The notes beneath the pieces were generated by a model. That model ran no database searches, was not told the DNA's origin, and saw nothing but the letters and a program-made list of their open reading frames with translations. Position numbers and translations under genes: made by a program. 64,000 bases of DNA, taken from NCBI GenBank assembly GCA_000729835.1, contig JFHB01000025.1:62001-126000 (forward strand), given 5' to 3'. Positions 22,434-33,830 of the stretch are shown one piece after another. Source of the DNA: Atkinsonella hypoxylon. Taxonomy: Eukaryota > Ascomycota > Sordariomycetes > Hypocreales > Clavicipitaceae. Each line of letters starts with the position of its first letter. Position 1 is the first letter of the stretch.

Positions 22434-23041
22434 AGTTGTTACGAAGTCTATGATATTTACGAAGCGGGCAGCGAAGCTGTACTATAGTTCCCTGACGATT
22501 TACGAGCGTCTCATGCGAATGATTCTCTGTTATTATTTTTTTTACGAGCTATGCTGTTATGCAATTTGGGATGAGATAATGCCGTGGCACGAAATGTAGT
22601 TTGATGAAAGAAAAAGTAATGAGCATTTGCGGAATCACATAGACAGACCTCTACTCCATTGAACCGCAACTGCATGTGTACATTCCGCACTTTCCAGGAC
22701 CGTACTCCGCAACGTTGCTGAATTGGGCAGTGAGTGCAGCCGAGTTGCATTTCACCGGCGACTGGTGCGTTCTGCAAACGCCACCGACTAGTCCGACAGC
22801 GCGGACCCCCCCTCCCCTGCCCCTCCGCCTCACCCCTCCCCCTCCTCACCCTCCAGGCATCACGCATCGCCGCTTCCAACCTATTGTCAGGCCCATGGAG
22901 TGAGTTGCATTTTAGCTTCCGTCTCATTCTGTCTATACTTCCATCTGTTTCTATCTCCGTGGCTGGCTCCTTCGACTTGCCCTCGAGCCGTGGCACCCTT
23001 TCCGCAATCGTTTAGGAATCCCTTTATAGGCGCTTCCGACC
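22434..23041. other. Spacer upstream of the FGGY kinase gene
   Basis: No gene was recognised. A C-rich stretch (about 22807-22856) and a GTACTCCG element (22702-22709) are present. It probably serves as promoter and leader of the kinase gene. Confidence 0.55.
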
Positions 23042-25226
23042 ATGGATATTTCAGCTACGCGCACGATAAATACTGACGGATTGCCTCGGGTGACCAGGCC
23101 GCCCAATGTCTCGGTAATTGCTACCCCTACCGGACTCGAGTACTCCTGATTGTTGAGACGGACCTCAATGTGAGGTTTACAGCAAGTCCGAGATTTCTGT
23201 CTAGTTCAAGATGCGAGCTTGAATGATGAAAATGGCTAACGCGCTCTCTGTTCCTTTCTCTTTCTCAACTTCCAGGACTTCTACATCGGCATAGACGTTG
23301 GGACCGGTTCTGCTCGGGCCTGTATCATCGATGAGACGGGTGATATCAAGGCCCTCGCTGCTGAGAACATCAAGCTATGGCAGCCTGAGACGGGATACTA
23401 TGTACGTGGATGACCGGCGAAACGGATTACGATTCCCGCTTGCGCATGCTCCAAAACTCTTTGAAGCTGACTGCGTGCTATTTCTTCGTTCTTCAGGAAC
23501 AATCGACCACAGACATTTGGCAGTGTATTTGCGAATGTGTTCGTCGCGTTGTTAGCGAGTCGAATGTCGATCCCAGCCATATCAAGGGCATTGGTTTCGA
23601 CGCTACCTGCTCCTTGGCTGTCTTTTCCACCGATACTGATGAGCCTGTTCCCGTCACCGGTCCCGAGTTTACCAATGATGGCCATGATCGAAATGTCATT
23701 CTTTGGCTTGACCATAGGCCTGTAGAAGAAACTGAATTGATCAACGCGACAAAGCATAAGCTTCTCAAGTATGTCGGTGGCAAAATGAGCATCGAAATGG
23801 AGATCCCCAAGATCCTGTGGCTCAAGAACAACATGCCCCCTGAGCAGTTCGCCCGCTGCAAGTTCTATGACTTAGGTGATGCCCTCACTCACATGGCCAC
23901 CGGAATTGATGCTCGTAGCTTCTGCAGCACTGTCTGTAAGCAGGGTTATGTTCCAATTGGCGTGGACAACAGCGAGAAGGGCTGGCAGCAGGATTTTTTC
24001 GAGACCATCGGCCTCGGCGACTTGGCTAAGAATGATTTTGAGAGGATGGGTGGCGTTCACGGCGTGGTAAGAAGCTGCTGCTTGCTGCTGCTGTGGTTCT
24101 CTCTTTTTCGACAGAAAAGCAAGGATATTGACTGAATTGCCCACAGAACGGTAAATACTACAGTGCTGGAGAGGCAGTTGGAACTCTCAGCCGCCAAGCC
24201 GCCTATCAACTCGGCCTACCTATGGGGATAGCCGTAGGAAGCGGCGTCATTGATGCTTACGCGGGTTGGATTGGTACCGTCGGTGCTAAAGTCGATCTTG
24301 GAGATGACGAGCTGAATGCCAACGTTCCTCACAACGATCTATCTCAAGCATTCACGCGTTTGGCAGCTGTGGCGGGCACATCGACGTGTCATTTGGTCAT
24401 GTCCAAAGGTCCTGTTTTTGTTCCTGGTGTCTGGGGCCCTTACCGAGACGTTTTGCTTCCAGGATATTGGCTTGCGGAGGGAGGTCAGTCCGCGACTGGT
24501 GAGCTTTTGCGGCACATGTTGGACATTCATCCTGCCTACAACGAGACTTGTGCGCTCGCCAAGGCCGAGGATAAGCACATTTATGACTTCCTGAACGCAC
24601 ATCTCGAGTACATGGTCGAAAAGCGAAATGCGCCTGGTATCCCCTACCTCGGCCGACATCACTTCTTCTACGGCGACCTTTGGGGCAATCGATCGCCTAT
24701 AGCTGAACCCAATATGAAGGGCACCATGATTGGACTCGATAGTGACAAGAGCACTGACGATATGGCTCTCTGGTATTACGCCACTATGGAGTTCATTGCC
24801 ATGCAGACCCGCCAAATTATAGAGCAAATGAACAAGGCCGGGCATGAGATATCATCCATCTTCATGTCCGGGTCTCAATGTCAAAATCCAGTGCTGATGA
24901 ACCTTCTGGCCACGATCTGCAGTATGCCTGTGCTCATCCCACGATATGTCCACGCAGCAGTTGTGCACGGCGCAGCCATGTTGGGCGCCAAAGCAGCGAG
25001 CCACACTAGAGAGGACGGATCCGGGCCTGAGACTCTTTGGGACATTATGGACCGCATGAGCAAGCGCGGACGTCTGGTCGAGCCAGGCACTGATGAGGGG
25101 GAGAAGGCTCTACTCGATGCCAAGTACGAGGTGTTCCTGGACATGTGCCAGGCGCAGCAGTTGTACCGCAAGAAGGTTGACCAGGCCATCGAGAAGTGGA
25201 GCGCCGAAGTTGGTGGAGATGAGTGA
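23042..25226 (+). CDS. FGGY-family carbohydrate kinase, D-ribulokinase type
   Basis: This is a two-domain sugar kinase of the FGGY family, closest in pattern to human FGGY and yeast YDR109C, which phosphorylate D-ribulose. Exons are 23042-23113, 23276-23401, 23497-24066 and 24147-25226, all phase 0, giving about 615 residues. The phosphate-binding loop is FYIGIDVGTGSARA near residue 25. The TCSLAVF segment resembles the TCSLVV signature of the D-ribulokinase branch. WLDHRPVEE and the FGGY-C domain follow, with GVIDAYAGWIGTVGA, AGTSTCH and SGSQCQNPVLM. The lone substrate clue is the TCSL motif, so other pentuloses or a repair role remain possible. It is cytosolic as far as can be seen. The start gives a short non-conserved leader in exon 1. 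Confidence 0.9.
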
Positions 25227-25778
25227 TGGAGATGTTCTCAGGGTAGTACTTCTATCAGAAAAGGAAGTCTGTGCATTGGCAAAGGTATTGAGACGAGCTT
25301 GTGATCAATCTTGACGCAAGGATCTCATAAATATATCACGCGAGAGAGCTATTAGTGATGAAGGCATTCGTTGTACTCTTGGCTTTTTCTTTTTCTTTTT
25401 CTTTTTTTTTTTTTATAGGCAAAGTTTTCACAGTCCACGTTGCTTCCGGGTGGACAGACAAAAGTGGACCGCCGTCCTCCGAGGCTGATTGTTGATTGGC
25501 CCAAGCTTCCAAGCTCAAGCAAAACAAATATTGAGGCTTCCATCCATCCAGCCTTGTGCCGTGGTCAGTTTTCGAAGCGTACACGCGCTCCCGCTGCGCT
25601 TTCGTTTGATCTGCATCGGCTTGGTAGCCCCTTATCCGACCAGCAATACTGAATTTAGCCGTATCCGGACGCGTCAGTTGATCGATCTCTGACAGCCCGT
25701 CTTTTTCGTCGTTTTGCTATCCAAGACACAAACGGCTTGCCCTCGAGGACAACCGCGACACACGGACGTGCAAGCGCC
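25227..25778. other. Spacer between the FGGY kinase and NIC96
   Basis: No gene was recognised. It includes a T-rich tract (about 25380-25415) and a pyrimidine-rich leader just before the NIC96 ATG. It should contain the kinase terminator and the NIC96 promoter. Confidence 0.55.
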
Positions 25779-26136
25779 ATGTCCCTCTTCGGCCAGTCTA
25801 ATGCTGGCGGAGGCGGTCTCTTCGGCCAGCCTGCACAGAATCAACAACAGGCTCAGACCAGCGGTGGGCTATTTGGAGGTGCCCAACCACAGAGTAGCAC
25901 TACATCTGGCAGTCTGTTTGGACAATCGGTTCAACAGAGCACGGCTCCTGCGACCGGGGGAGGCCTATTTGGCCAGTCTACACAGGCGAATCCTGCGGCT
26001 GGCGGTTTCTCTGGCGGTGGACAGCAGCAGACAGGGACTTCTGGAGGCGGACTGTTTGGGCAGCCTACACCAAACCAGACGACTGGCACAACAGGAGGAG
26101 GCCTGTTTGGATCGCAACCTCAGAGCCAACAGCAGC

Positions 26137-26167
<31 letters not shown>

Positions 26168-29100
26168 GCCAAAACCGTCACTGTTCGGTACCTCGACAAG
26201 TACTTCCCTGTTTGGCGGGGGTGCGACAGGTCAACAGCCAAGTGGACTACTAAGCGGCACAACAGCGGTACCCTCTCTGTTCGGCTCGACAACCACAACC
26301 AACACCCTGCAGCAGCCTCAGCAGTCTCAGCAGCCTCAGCAGTCTCAGCAGCCTCAGCAGCCTCAGCAAACTACCGCCATCCTAGGTGGCAGTCTCTGGG
26401 GTGCTTCCAATCAGACGGCACCAGCACAGAGTTCACAGTCTCAGCATCAGCAGCCTACAGGCGCTTATTTTGACAGCTTGTTTGCTAAAACGCAGAAAGA
26501 CGCCGGCACAAAGTCAAACATGGAGGATTTGCCTAGTCTGGAGCTGGGGCTGGGCGACCTACGTCACAGGCTACGGAAGCTGCAGTCGAAGCAGAACGAA
26601 AAACCTCTGGATGGCAAGGCCCACTATCTTCTCGCCGCCTCTGGCGTTGATCCTAGCGCGGCTGCCAAAGATCTCGGTATGCTAGACATCCAAGGTGGCC
26701 GGGTCGAGCGCACCCACGGGTATGCTCCGAGCGAGATTGACGTCGAGACGTACTTATCCAACTTGCAAACGAAAACGACACTCGATATGATTTCGGATGG
26801 CTTAGAGCGATCCATTCGCGACTTTGATAACTTCCTCGAGGACAATGTGGCTATGGAATGGGATGCGCAACGCAAGCGCATCTATCAACATTTCGGCATC
26901 AGACCTCGTGAAGACTCGGCGGCGGCCGCTCGCGAATCGCAGGGCGGCTTTGGACGGTCCCGAAGAAGGTCACAAGCGCCTGCTCGAACGGGCAGAGCGG
27001 GCAGAAACAGCATGCTGGGCAACTCTATGCTCCAGCGATCAGTGATTGGCACCCCTAGTCGCATTGGCACTCACCAGTCGGAGTTCTCAGACGTGGAACG
27101 CTCCGCGGACTCGGCATCTATAAAATCGAGAGGAGGCTCCATACAGGACAGAGCCTTGCGTGAGCGGCAGAGCAAGTTGGCCGACAAGGTCCGTACACTC
27201 AATACTGCTCGTGTCTTGAAGCGACCTTATCCAATTCTTACCGAGCTGGGTGAGGTAGAGCAAAAATCCCATGAGCCGCATGCGCCTCATGTGGTGGAGG
27301 CGTATCGCGCCATGATTGAGATTGTGGGCGAAGATGCCGACGCAGAGACTACCATTAATAGTGCTACGGCCAAGGAACGACAGTATGCTAGCATGTACTT
27401 GGACGAAAACCCCAATTCCACTGCCTCCATAGAGATGAGAAAGCGAATCTTGCATGGATCAACCGCATTTCTTGAAAAGCAATTCCTGCGGGAGGTGGAG
27501 TCTCTTATTGCCAAGCACCCTCATGAAGCCAAGCTTGGCGGGCTGCCGGATGTTACGAGCAAGATCAAGGCCTACATTCGGTTGCGCTCTGCTCGCAAGG
27601 ACTTGGTGCCGGACAACACAGAGCTGCAACAGATTCAGGGCGAATATGTCTGGGCCGTTGTATTCTACTTGCTCCGATCTGGACATGTCAACGAAGCGGC
27701 CCAGTACGTCAACGATAATAGCAATCACTTTAGGGGCATTGATCGCACTTTTGCCACCTACCTCAACAACTACGCAGCCAGCGAGGATCGAAGGATAACC
27801 AGCAGGAAGCTACTTGACCGCTGTACCAACGAGTACATCCAACGCTGCAGAAATGCACCTGAACACTCCATCGACCCGTTCCGCATGGCTTCTTACAAGG
27901 TGATTGGGCGAATCGAGCTTAGCAACCGCAACCTGGATGGCTTGAACACCGACATTAACGACTGGATCTGGCTGCAGTTCAATCTGGCTAGGGAAGGGGA
28001 TAAGACCATTGAGATGGCGGGAGAATCATATGGGCTGGCTGAGCTGCAGTCGAGCATACGAGAGATTGGGCTGAAGCACTTCCCCAAGTCGACGTCAGAG
28101 GACACCACCAACGGTAGCTTCGGCATGTTCTTCTACCTCCAGATTCTTGCTGGCATGTTTGAAGATGCCATTGCATACCTTTACCCATTTTCATATGTGG
28201 ATGCTGTGCATTTCGCGCTGGCGCTCGAATATTATGGTCTTTTGCGCCCGAGCGACCCTGTGTCTGCGTCAAATGATCTCCGCAGCTACAGCGTCAAGAA
28301 TCTACCACAAATTAATTTTGGACGCATGATTGGCTACTACACCAGAGACTTCCGTGCTGCCGACGTCGTCTCTGCCGTGGACTACCTTGTCCTCATCTGC
28401 CTGAACCAGGACCTGGGTGGCGAGGCAGGTCAGCGGCAGAGCAATCTCTGCCACGAAGCACTGCGAGAATTGGTTCTGGAGACGCGCGAGTTCAGCAAGC
28501 TCATTGGAGACATCAGACCTGATGGCCGTGCCATTCGCGGCATTATCGAGGAACGTGGGCCGCTCATCGGCCTGGACGAAGAGACGGACTTTGTGAACAC
28601 AGTAACTCTACAAGCTGCTAGCTTTGCGGACGAAAGCGGCCGGACTACGGATTCGGTCCTCCTGTACCACTTGGCAGGAGAGTATGACACAGTCGTTGCA
28701 ATCGTCAGCCGAGCTCTCAGCGAAGCCATCTCGCTGGAGATTGGCGAAGATCCCATGCGTCTGATGCCTGTCAAGCCCAGGACAGGCGGCGCGGAAGCGG
28801 AAGCGGAGCAGCAACAAGGTGGCAGCAGTCTCGGCTTAGCATCGATCGACGACCCGATCGAGCTGGCCAAGACGATGATGGCCATGTATGAGCGTGACGC
28901 CATGTTCTTCCGCAAGATTCAAGACCAAAACAAGGTGGCATGTCGGGTGCTGCTGGAAATGAGCACGATCAAGAAACTAGTAGAAGATGGCCAATGGGCC
29001 CCAGCGCTCGACGTACGTATTTAACCACCAGCACTGTTGATCGTTTTTGAAGCCAAATTCGCCCCCCTTTCTCCAGCACGAACTCTTTCTTTCCTTGACT

Positions 29101-29454
29101 TTCCTTGACACATGGCACTAACCTCAATTGCAGAAAATCAAGAGTCTGGAGATTCTTCCCCTCGACGCAGCCGGAGACGCAAGCACCATTCGCGCATACG
29201 CCTCTAAATTCTCAGGTCTCTCGCAGCCCGTGTCTATCAACGTTCCGAATCTAATTCTCTGGACAATCATATGCTGTGTCCGACAGCGCGAGCAGCTTAC
29301 GAAGGGACAGTTTAGCGGGAATGAGGGAACGAGGAGGATGATGGTCGACCAGCTGAAGCAGATGACGCTGGATCTGACGACGTATACCAGTCAGTTGCGG
29401 TATAGGTTTCCGCCGCATCTGCATGAGGCGTTGGCGAGAGCTTCGGCTGAGTGA
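25779..29454 (+). CDS. nic96: Nucleoporin Nic96/Nup93 with N-terminal FG repeats
   Basis: Nic96 is the linker scaffold nucleoporin of the inner ring of the nuclear pore; it binds the Nup62 (Nsp1) complex and Nup188/Nup192. Exons are 25779-29012 and 29134-29454, giving about 1184 residues. The first 240 residues are a Gln/Gly/Thr-rich tail with roughly ten GLFG or SLFG motifs and a poly-Gln tract encoded by CAA and CAG runs. The alpha-solenoid follows, from [12 protein letters not shown] and [19 protein letters not shown], through [17 protein letters not shown] and [20 protein letters not shown], to [20 protein letters not shown] and [20 protein letters not shown]. The conserved end [20 protein letters not shown] is on exon 2. 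The start ATG has a good context (GCGCCATGT) and opens directly into the FG tail. Confidence 0.95.
26134..26168 (+). repeat. CAA/CAG poly-glutamine tract in NIC96
   Basis: A run of mostly CAA codons encodes about twelve Gln inside the FG tail. A second Gln-rich block built from CAGCAGCCTCAG-type units lies at about 26310-26370. Such tracts often vary in length between strains. Confidence 0.85.
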
Positions 29455-30639
29455 TTGATGTTTGGTAGCGGTGAATTAGAAATTCGTATTCGTATTTCCT
29501 GGCTGGGATGTATCGGGCTCGTCTGCGCGAGAGGCCGTGTTTCAAAAGCCGTGATTGTCAAACTGGGTTGCTTAGATTCTGGGTATCCTGTTTTGCGGTG
29601 GAAGGTCACGACTCGTGCTCAGTTTTATATGGTGCTTCTAGTTGTTATTTTTCTTCGGGGGAGGCAATGAGCTACGTGTCGGTGCTTGTATCTCGGGCTG
29701 TCGGAACAAAACTCCGCTCCATCATTCCGTCTAAGAAAGTTGCCGGCGCTGAATTTGCGTTACATAGGACCTCGGTCAATTCATGTTGGTCACGAGATGA
29801 ATGTGCAATTTACAGCTATAGCATTTTGCACGTTCAACTCTATTCCTTGAGTCGGGTACATGCCTTGTCCCAGATCGCCTCTGAAGTTGAAGAGTGTTTT
29901 GATCTCATGTCCAATTGCCCACTCGCGAATGGCCTCGAAATCTACGCAAGTGTGAATTATGCGAGCTTCCTCTCGTGCCTGATTTCTATCAGTCGACCAC
30001 ACCCATGGGAGAGGAGAGATGTCTGCATTGCATTGTAGACTTTGTCGTATCGTGTCAATGCAGGTCCTGCTTGCACAGGGACAAAGGAAGGGACCCCCAG
30101 TTTGACATATCCCAGTAAGATTGCGGCCATCGCTACGTTGAAAATAGCACACAACAGGGCAGCAGTGGCACAAGCTCGTCGTTGGCGGCAATAACATGGA
30201 GGACCATGATTTGCGCCCATGTCGGCGTCTACTTCTTTGGTACTATCCCAGACCTCGCTAGAATCGCGAGGTCGCACCTTGTGATATGATGTTTGCCATG
30301 TCTTGAAAGCCGCGATTATAAAAGGGCAGTGTCCGTAGTAGGCATTGGTAAGCAAGATCATCTGCAAGACATGTCCACACGAGGGAAAAAAGAGCTTGTT
30401 CAAGACGATATGAAGTATCTAGAGCAGTTGTATTTTCCAAATGAAGTCACGGAACATGTGTGAAGCATATGTACAGTGGGTTTGTCGAAAGTTGCGCTTG
30501 TAAGAGTTTCTAGCAATGTGTAGGAGCTCAACGGGACGTCTCGACGTCTAATTTCCCTCAATGTATTTGGCAAGGTTTCCCGCGAAACAGTCCCGACTTT
30601 TTTAAGACTTATCTCTATAATGGTGTGTCAATGACTTGA
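29455..30639. other. Convergent spacer between NIC96 and threonyl-tRNA synthetase
   Basis: No gene was recognised. Open frames on both strands (for example 29508-30038 plus and 29790-30197 minus) show no family features and overlap each other. Both flanking genes end here, so 3' UTRs are expected at each edge. Confidence 0.55.
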
Positions 30640-32979
30640 TTAGATAGAGTTGACCAACCGTCTCTCGGCTTTCAACTGCACGAGCCGCTTAACGACATCG
30701 TCTAAATCCATCATGGCGCCCTTTTGCTGACTTGAGGGATCATCGCGGTTTCTGATGTTTACCGCGCGTTTCTCTATCTCCTCAGCACCTACAACCATGA
30801 CAAAGTTGTACTGGGCCAACTGCGCTGCTCTGATCTTCTTCTGCAGGGTGTTGCCCGAAACGTCGACGTCGGCATAGAGCTTAGCGTCGTGCAAGAGGCT
30901 TTGCACCTCCCGCGCGTAGTCCTCCGCCTCCCTCATAATGGGAATGACCATGACCTGGCGTGGAGAGAGCCAAAACGGCCACTTGCCAGCAAAGTGTTCA
31001 ATGATGATACCTAGGAAACGGTCGAAAGAGCCAATGACAGCACGGTGGATCATGACGGGTCGGGCCATGCCGGTGGGGATACCGTCTTCTTTCTCTCCCT
31101 CAGCTTTGACACGATCGACAGTAGACTCGTTGGTACGGTAAAGTAGATTAAAGTTCTGGGGTAGTTGGAAGTCAAGCTGGATAGTGGCACACTGGAATTC
31201 TCTGCCCATGGCGTCATTGACCGTGACATCAATCTTGGGCCCATAGAAGGCACCATCACCAGGATTGATCACCCAGTCATCGCCTTTGAAGTCCTGAAGG
31301 GCTTGCTTCAGTCGAGCCTCGGCCGCATCCCAATCAGACAGCTTGCCCATGTACGAGTCTGGACGAGTAGAAAGCTTAAGTTTGAAGGGAAATCCAAACA
31401 TGGTGTACACATGCGTCATGAACTTAAAGATGCCTCTAAGCTCGTCGGTGACTTGGTCCAAAGTGCAGAAAATGTGCGCGTCGTCCTGCTGGAACTTGCG
31501 AACTCTGGTGAGGCCGCTCAGCGCACCGGAAGCTTCATTACGATGCAGAACGCTGAAATCTGCGACTCGCCATGGAAGCGATCGATAGGAACGCTCCTCG
31601 CTGGCAAACATGAGAGCGTGGCCAGGACAGTTCATTGGCTTCAAAGCAAACAGTCTCTCTTGTTCAAGTTTGGCAGTGTCGCCAGCATGGGACGTTTTGC
31701 TAACCTCTTCTGTAGTAGTATTGCCCGAGGCATCTGGCGCCGCAGTGTTCTTCAGCGGCACGCGAAACATGTCATCCTGATAATGTTCCCAGTGACCAGA
31801 GGTTTTCCAGAGCTGGACATCGTACATGAGGGGGGAATGAACTTCATCATAGCCACGCAACCAGTACTGCTCGCGAAGCATTCCCTGAATGGCGTTGAAA
31901 ATGCGAGTGCCGTGGGGGAGGAAGAATGGTGAACCTGGTGACAGTGGACTAAACCAGAACAGTTTCTGGTTTTTTCCAATCAGCTGGTGGTCGCGCTTCT
32001 TCGCCTCTTCCAAGAACGTCAACCACTCCTTCATCTGGTCATTCTTGGGGAAGGCGACGCCAGTAATGCGTTGCAGAGAATCGTTGGCCTGGTCACCTAG
32101 AAAGTAGGCCGAGCTGTTACCCATGATCTTGAAGGCGGATATCTGCTTGGTGTTCTGGATGTGCGGGCCAGTACACAGATCGACGAGGGAGCCGTTGCGA
32201 TATACGGTGGTAGAGCCGCCGTCAGGGACAAACTTCTGGATGTAATGCATTTTGTACTTTGAGTAATTGAACAACTTTCGCAAGTCCTCTTTGCTAACTT
32301 CAACACGCTCGAATGGCTGCTTGTCCTTGAAGAAGCGCTTTGCCAGAGCCTCAAGTGCTGGACGATCTGTCTCTTTAACGGCCTCACCTTCCCGCATCGC
32401 CATGTCGTAGAAGAATCCCGTGTTCGTGGGTGGTCCATGAGACAACAGGCAGCCGAAGTGGTTCTCGCAAGCCTCGCCAAGCACGTGTGCAGCCGAGTGC
32501 CAGAAAACAGCACGGCCTTCGGGGTCCTTGGATGATAGGTACGATACCGTGCTGTCACCCTCCAACGGTCTGGTAAGATCCCACAACTCGCCATTGACCT
32601 TGGCAACCACTGCCTCGGATGCAATTGTCTTGGCCACATTCTTTAGCAACTGACCGGGAGTGGTTTCCCAAGCTGTAGCAGGTGCTTCGACAGTGCTCGG
32701 GCCAGTAGTAAGAGACACAGTGATGGCATTTCGAGGTTTCGAAGCTACGGCGTCATCGTGCTTCTTTTTGAGCTCCTCGAAGAGCTGATTTCTCTCAACG
32801 ATGAAACTGGGTAGCTGATGGCCAGGCTCTGACGAGGGACCGTCCCTGATGGGAATGTCAGCCCTCACAGTTGAGGAGGTCATGATACCCCGGCAAACTA
32901 GTGTCTTGTCGGTCAGTCGAAGCTGGAGATTTTTTGGATAACGACGAATGGAAAAGAATGTGCTAATGAAAGGTTTCAT
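30640..32979 (-). CDS. ths1: Threonyl-tRNA synthetase, probable dual cytosolic/mitochondrial
   Basis: Class II aminoacyl-tRNA synthetase that charges tRNA-Thr. It is a single exon of 779 residues. The N-terminal 32 residues are basic and rich in Ser, Phe and Arg with no acidic residue until Asp24 (MKPFISTFFSIRRYPKNLQL), like a mitochondrial presequence. The next ATG at 32883 (MTSSTVRAD) would start a cytosolic form. TGS domain lies around residues 80-150. The editing domain carries HSAAHVLGEACE and the class II core follows: motif 2 in HRNEASGALSGLTRVRKFQQ, zinc-site MNCPGHALMF, and QLDFQLPQNFNLLY before motif 3. The anticodon-binding domain begins near WLSPRQVMVIPI. The gene has two TGACTCA sites upstream, in keeping with general amino-acid control of synthetase genes. 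Confidence 0.96.
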   Translation of the reverse strand: MKPFISTFFSIRRYPKNLQLRLTDKTLVCRGIMTSSTVRADIPIRDGPSSEPGHQLPSFIVERNQLFEELKKKHDDAVASKPRNAITVSLTTGPSTVEAPATAWETTPGQLLKNVAKTIASEAVVAKVNGELWDLTRPLEGDSTVSYLSSKDPEGRAVFWHSAAHVLGEACENHFGCLLSHGPPTNTGFFYDMAMREGEAVKETDRPALEALAKRFFKDKQPFERVEVSKEDLRKLFNYSKYKMHYIQKFVPDGGSTTVYRNGSLVDLCTGPHIQNTKQISAFKIMGNSSAYFLGDQANDSLQRITGVAFPKNDQMKEWLTFLEEAKKRDHQLIGKNQKLFWFSPLSPGSPFFLPHGTRIFNAIQGMLREQYWLRGYDEVHSPLMYDVQLWKTSGHWEHYQDDMFRVPLKNTAAPDASGNTTTEEVSKTSHAGDTAKLEQERLFALKPMNCPGHALMFASEERSYRSLPWRVADFSVLHRNEASGALSGLTRVRKFQQDDAHIFCTLDQVTDELRGIFKFMTHVYTMFGFPFKLKLSTRPDSYMGKLSDWDAAEARLKQALQDFKGDDWVINPGDGAFYGPKIDVTVNDAMGREFQCATIQLDFQLPQNFNLLYRTNESTVDRVKAEGEKEDGIPTGMARPVMIHRAVIGSFDRFLGIIIEHFAGKWPFWLSPRQVMVIPIMREAEDYAREVQSLLHDAKLYADVDVSGNTLQKKIRAAQLAQYNFVMVVGAEEIEKRAVNIRNRDDPSSQQKGAMMDLDDVVKRLVQLKAERRLVNSI

Positions 32980-33138
32980 CACGGCCAGGCAGTAAATGCC
33001 AGGCGCAGGGGCTGCGAGTTAGGCAAAGACCCCTGGGATGGGTATGCCATGGGCTTGAAAAATTGCAAAAAAGCTGAGAGCTGAGAGCGAAGCCGCACCT
33101 GTGGATGAGAGAGAGTATTGGTGCCTTAGGCAAATTGG

Positions 33139-33145
33139 TGACTCA
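33139..33145. promoter_or_regulatory. TGACTCA, candidate Gcn4/CPC1 site, proximal
   Basis: A perfect TGACTCA lies about 160 bp upstream of the threonyl-tRNA synthetase ATG. The heptamer is the known recognition core of Gcn4, CPC1 and CpcA. Function is inferred from position and the role of the gene. Confidence 0.5.
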
Positions 33146-33387
33146 CAAACCCCCCTCGATAGGCGCGATCAATGCTGAAGAGAACCCTCGCAGATGGTTC
33201 TATTCGCACAGCGGATGGAAGAATGAATCACGGCGCTCGGGGTTTCCTGTCAGTGAGAAGAGGATGCTAGGTAAGTTACTGTGTATCTCACAGTGACCCA
33301 AACAAGACCCTGCTTTCGTGGGGGAGTTGGGAGGGGACGGCGCAAAACATCCATTTGCCTACCACTTTGTGGGTGAGGAGCCCTTGA

Positions 33388-33394
33388 TGAGTCA
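33388..33394. promoter_or_regulatory. TGAGTCA, candidate Gcn4/CPC1 site, distal
   Basis: The reverse complement of TGACTCA, about 410 bp upstream of the threonyl-tRNA synthetase ATG. It is the second perfect copy in the same promoter region. Confidence 0.45.
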
Positions 33395-33830
33395 GCACAA
33401 ATCAAAGTCTGATTCTGATATGATAACAAGCCACGATGCAAACGCGCTCATCTCAGGTCCAGTCTAACTCGTGCCCAGGTGCAGAATCGCAGATGCGCAG
33501 TACATATTAACTATGCATCAGGACAATGTAACAAGTGGCATGTCCCTAAAGCCGCTACTGAAGCTGCTGCTAGAATCACTGCTGTTGGGTACGAATATAC
33601 GCACTGACACACTGTGAGGTATTGCAAATGCTCACTCAGCATTCACCGCTTGCCGAATTCGGCCTTGAAAACCAATGCCCCTCCCTCCTTGCACCTGTTT
33701 TGCAAACCTTGCCACATTGCAAACCCCACATGTTCAATAAGCTCTTCGTACGGAATACAAATTCATCTACATTTGTGTACCAACCGGGATGTTGGTCCAA
33801 TTAGAATCATTACATTTATACTAATCTATA

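Noticed and set aside
29508..30038. 176-codon frame between NIC96 and threonyl-tRNA synthetase
   Set aside because: It starts inside the probable NIC96 3' region, overlaps an antisense frame of similar length, and has no family resemblance or introns.
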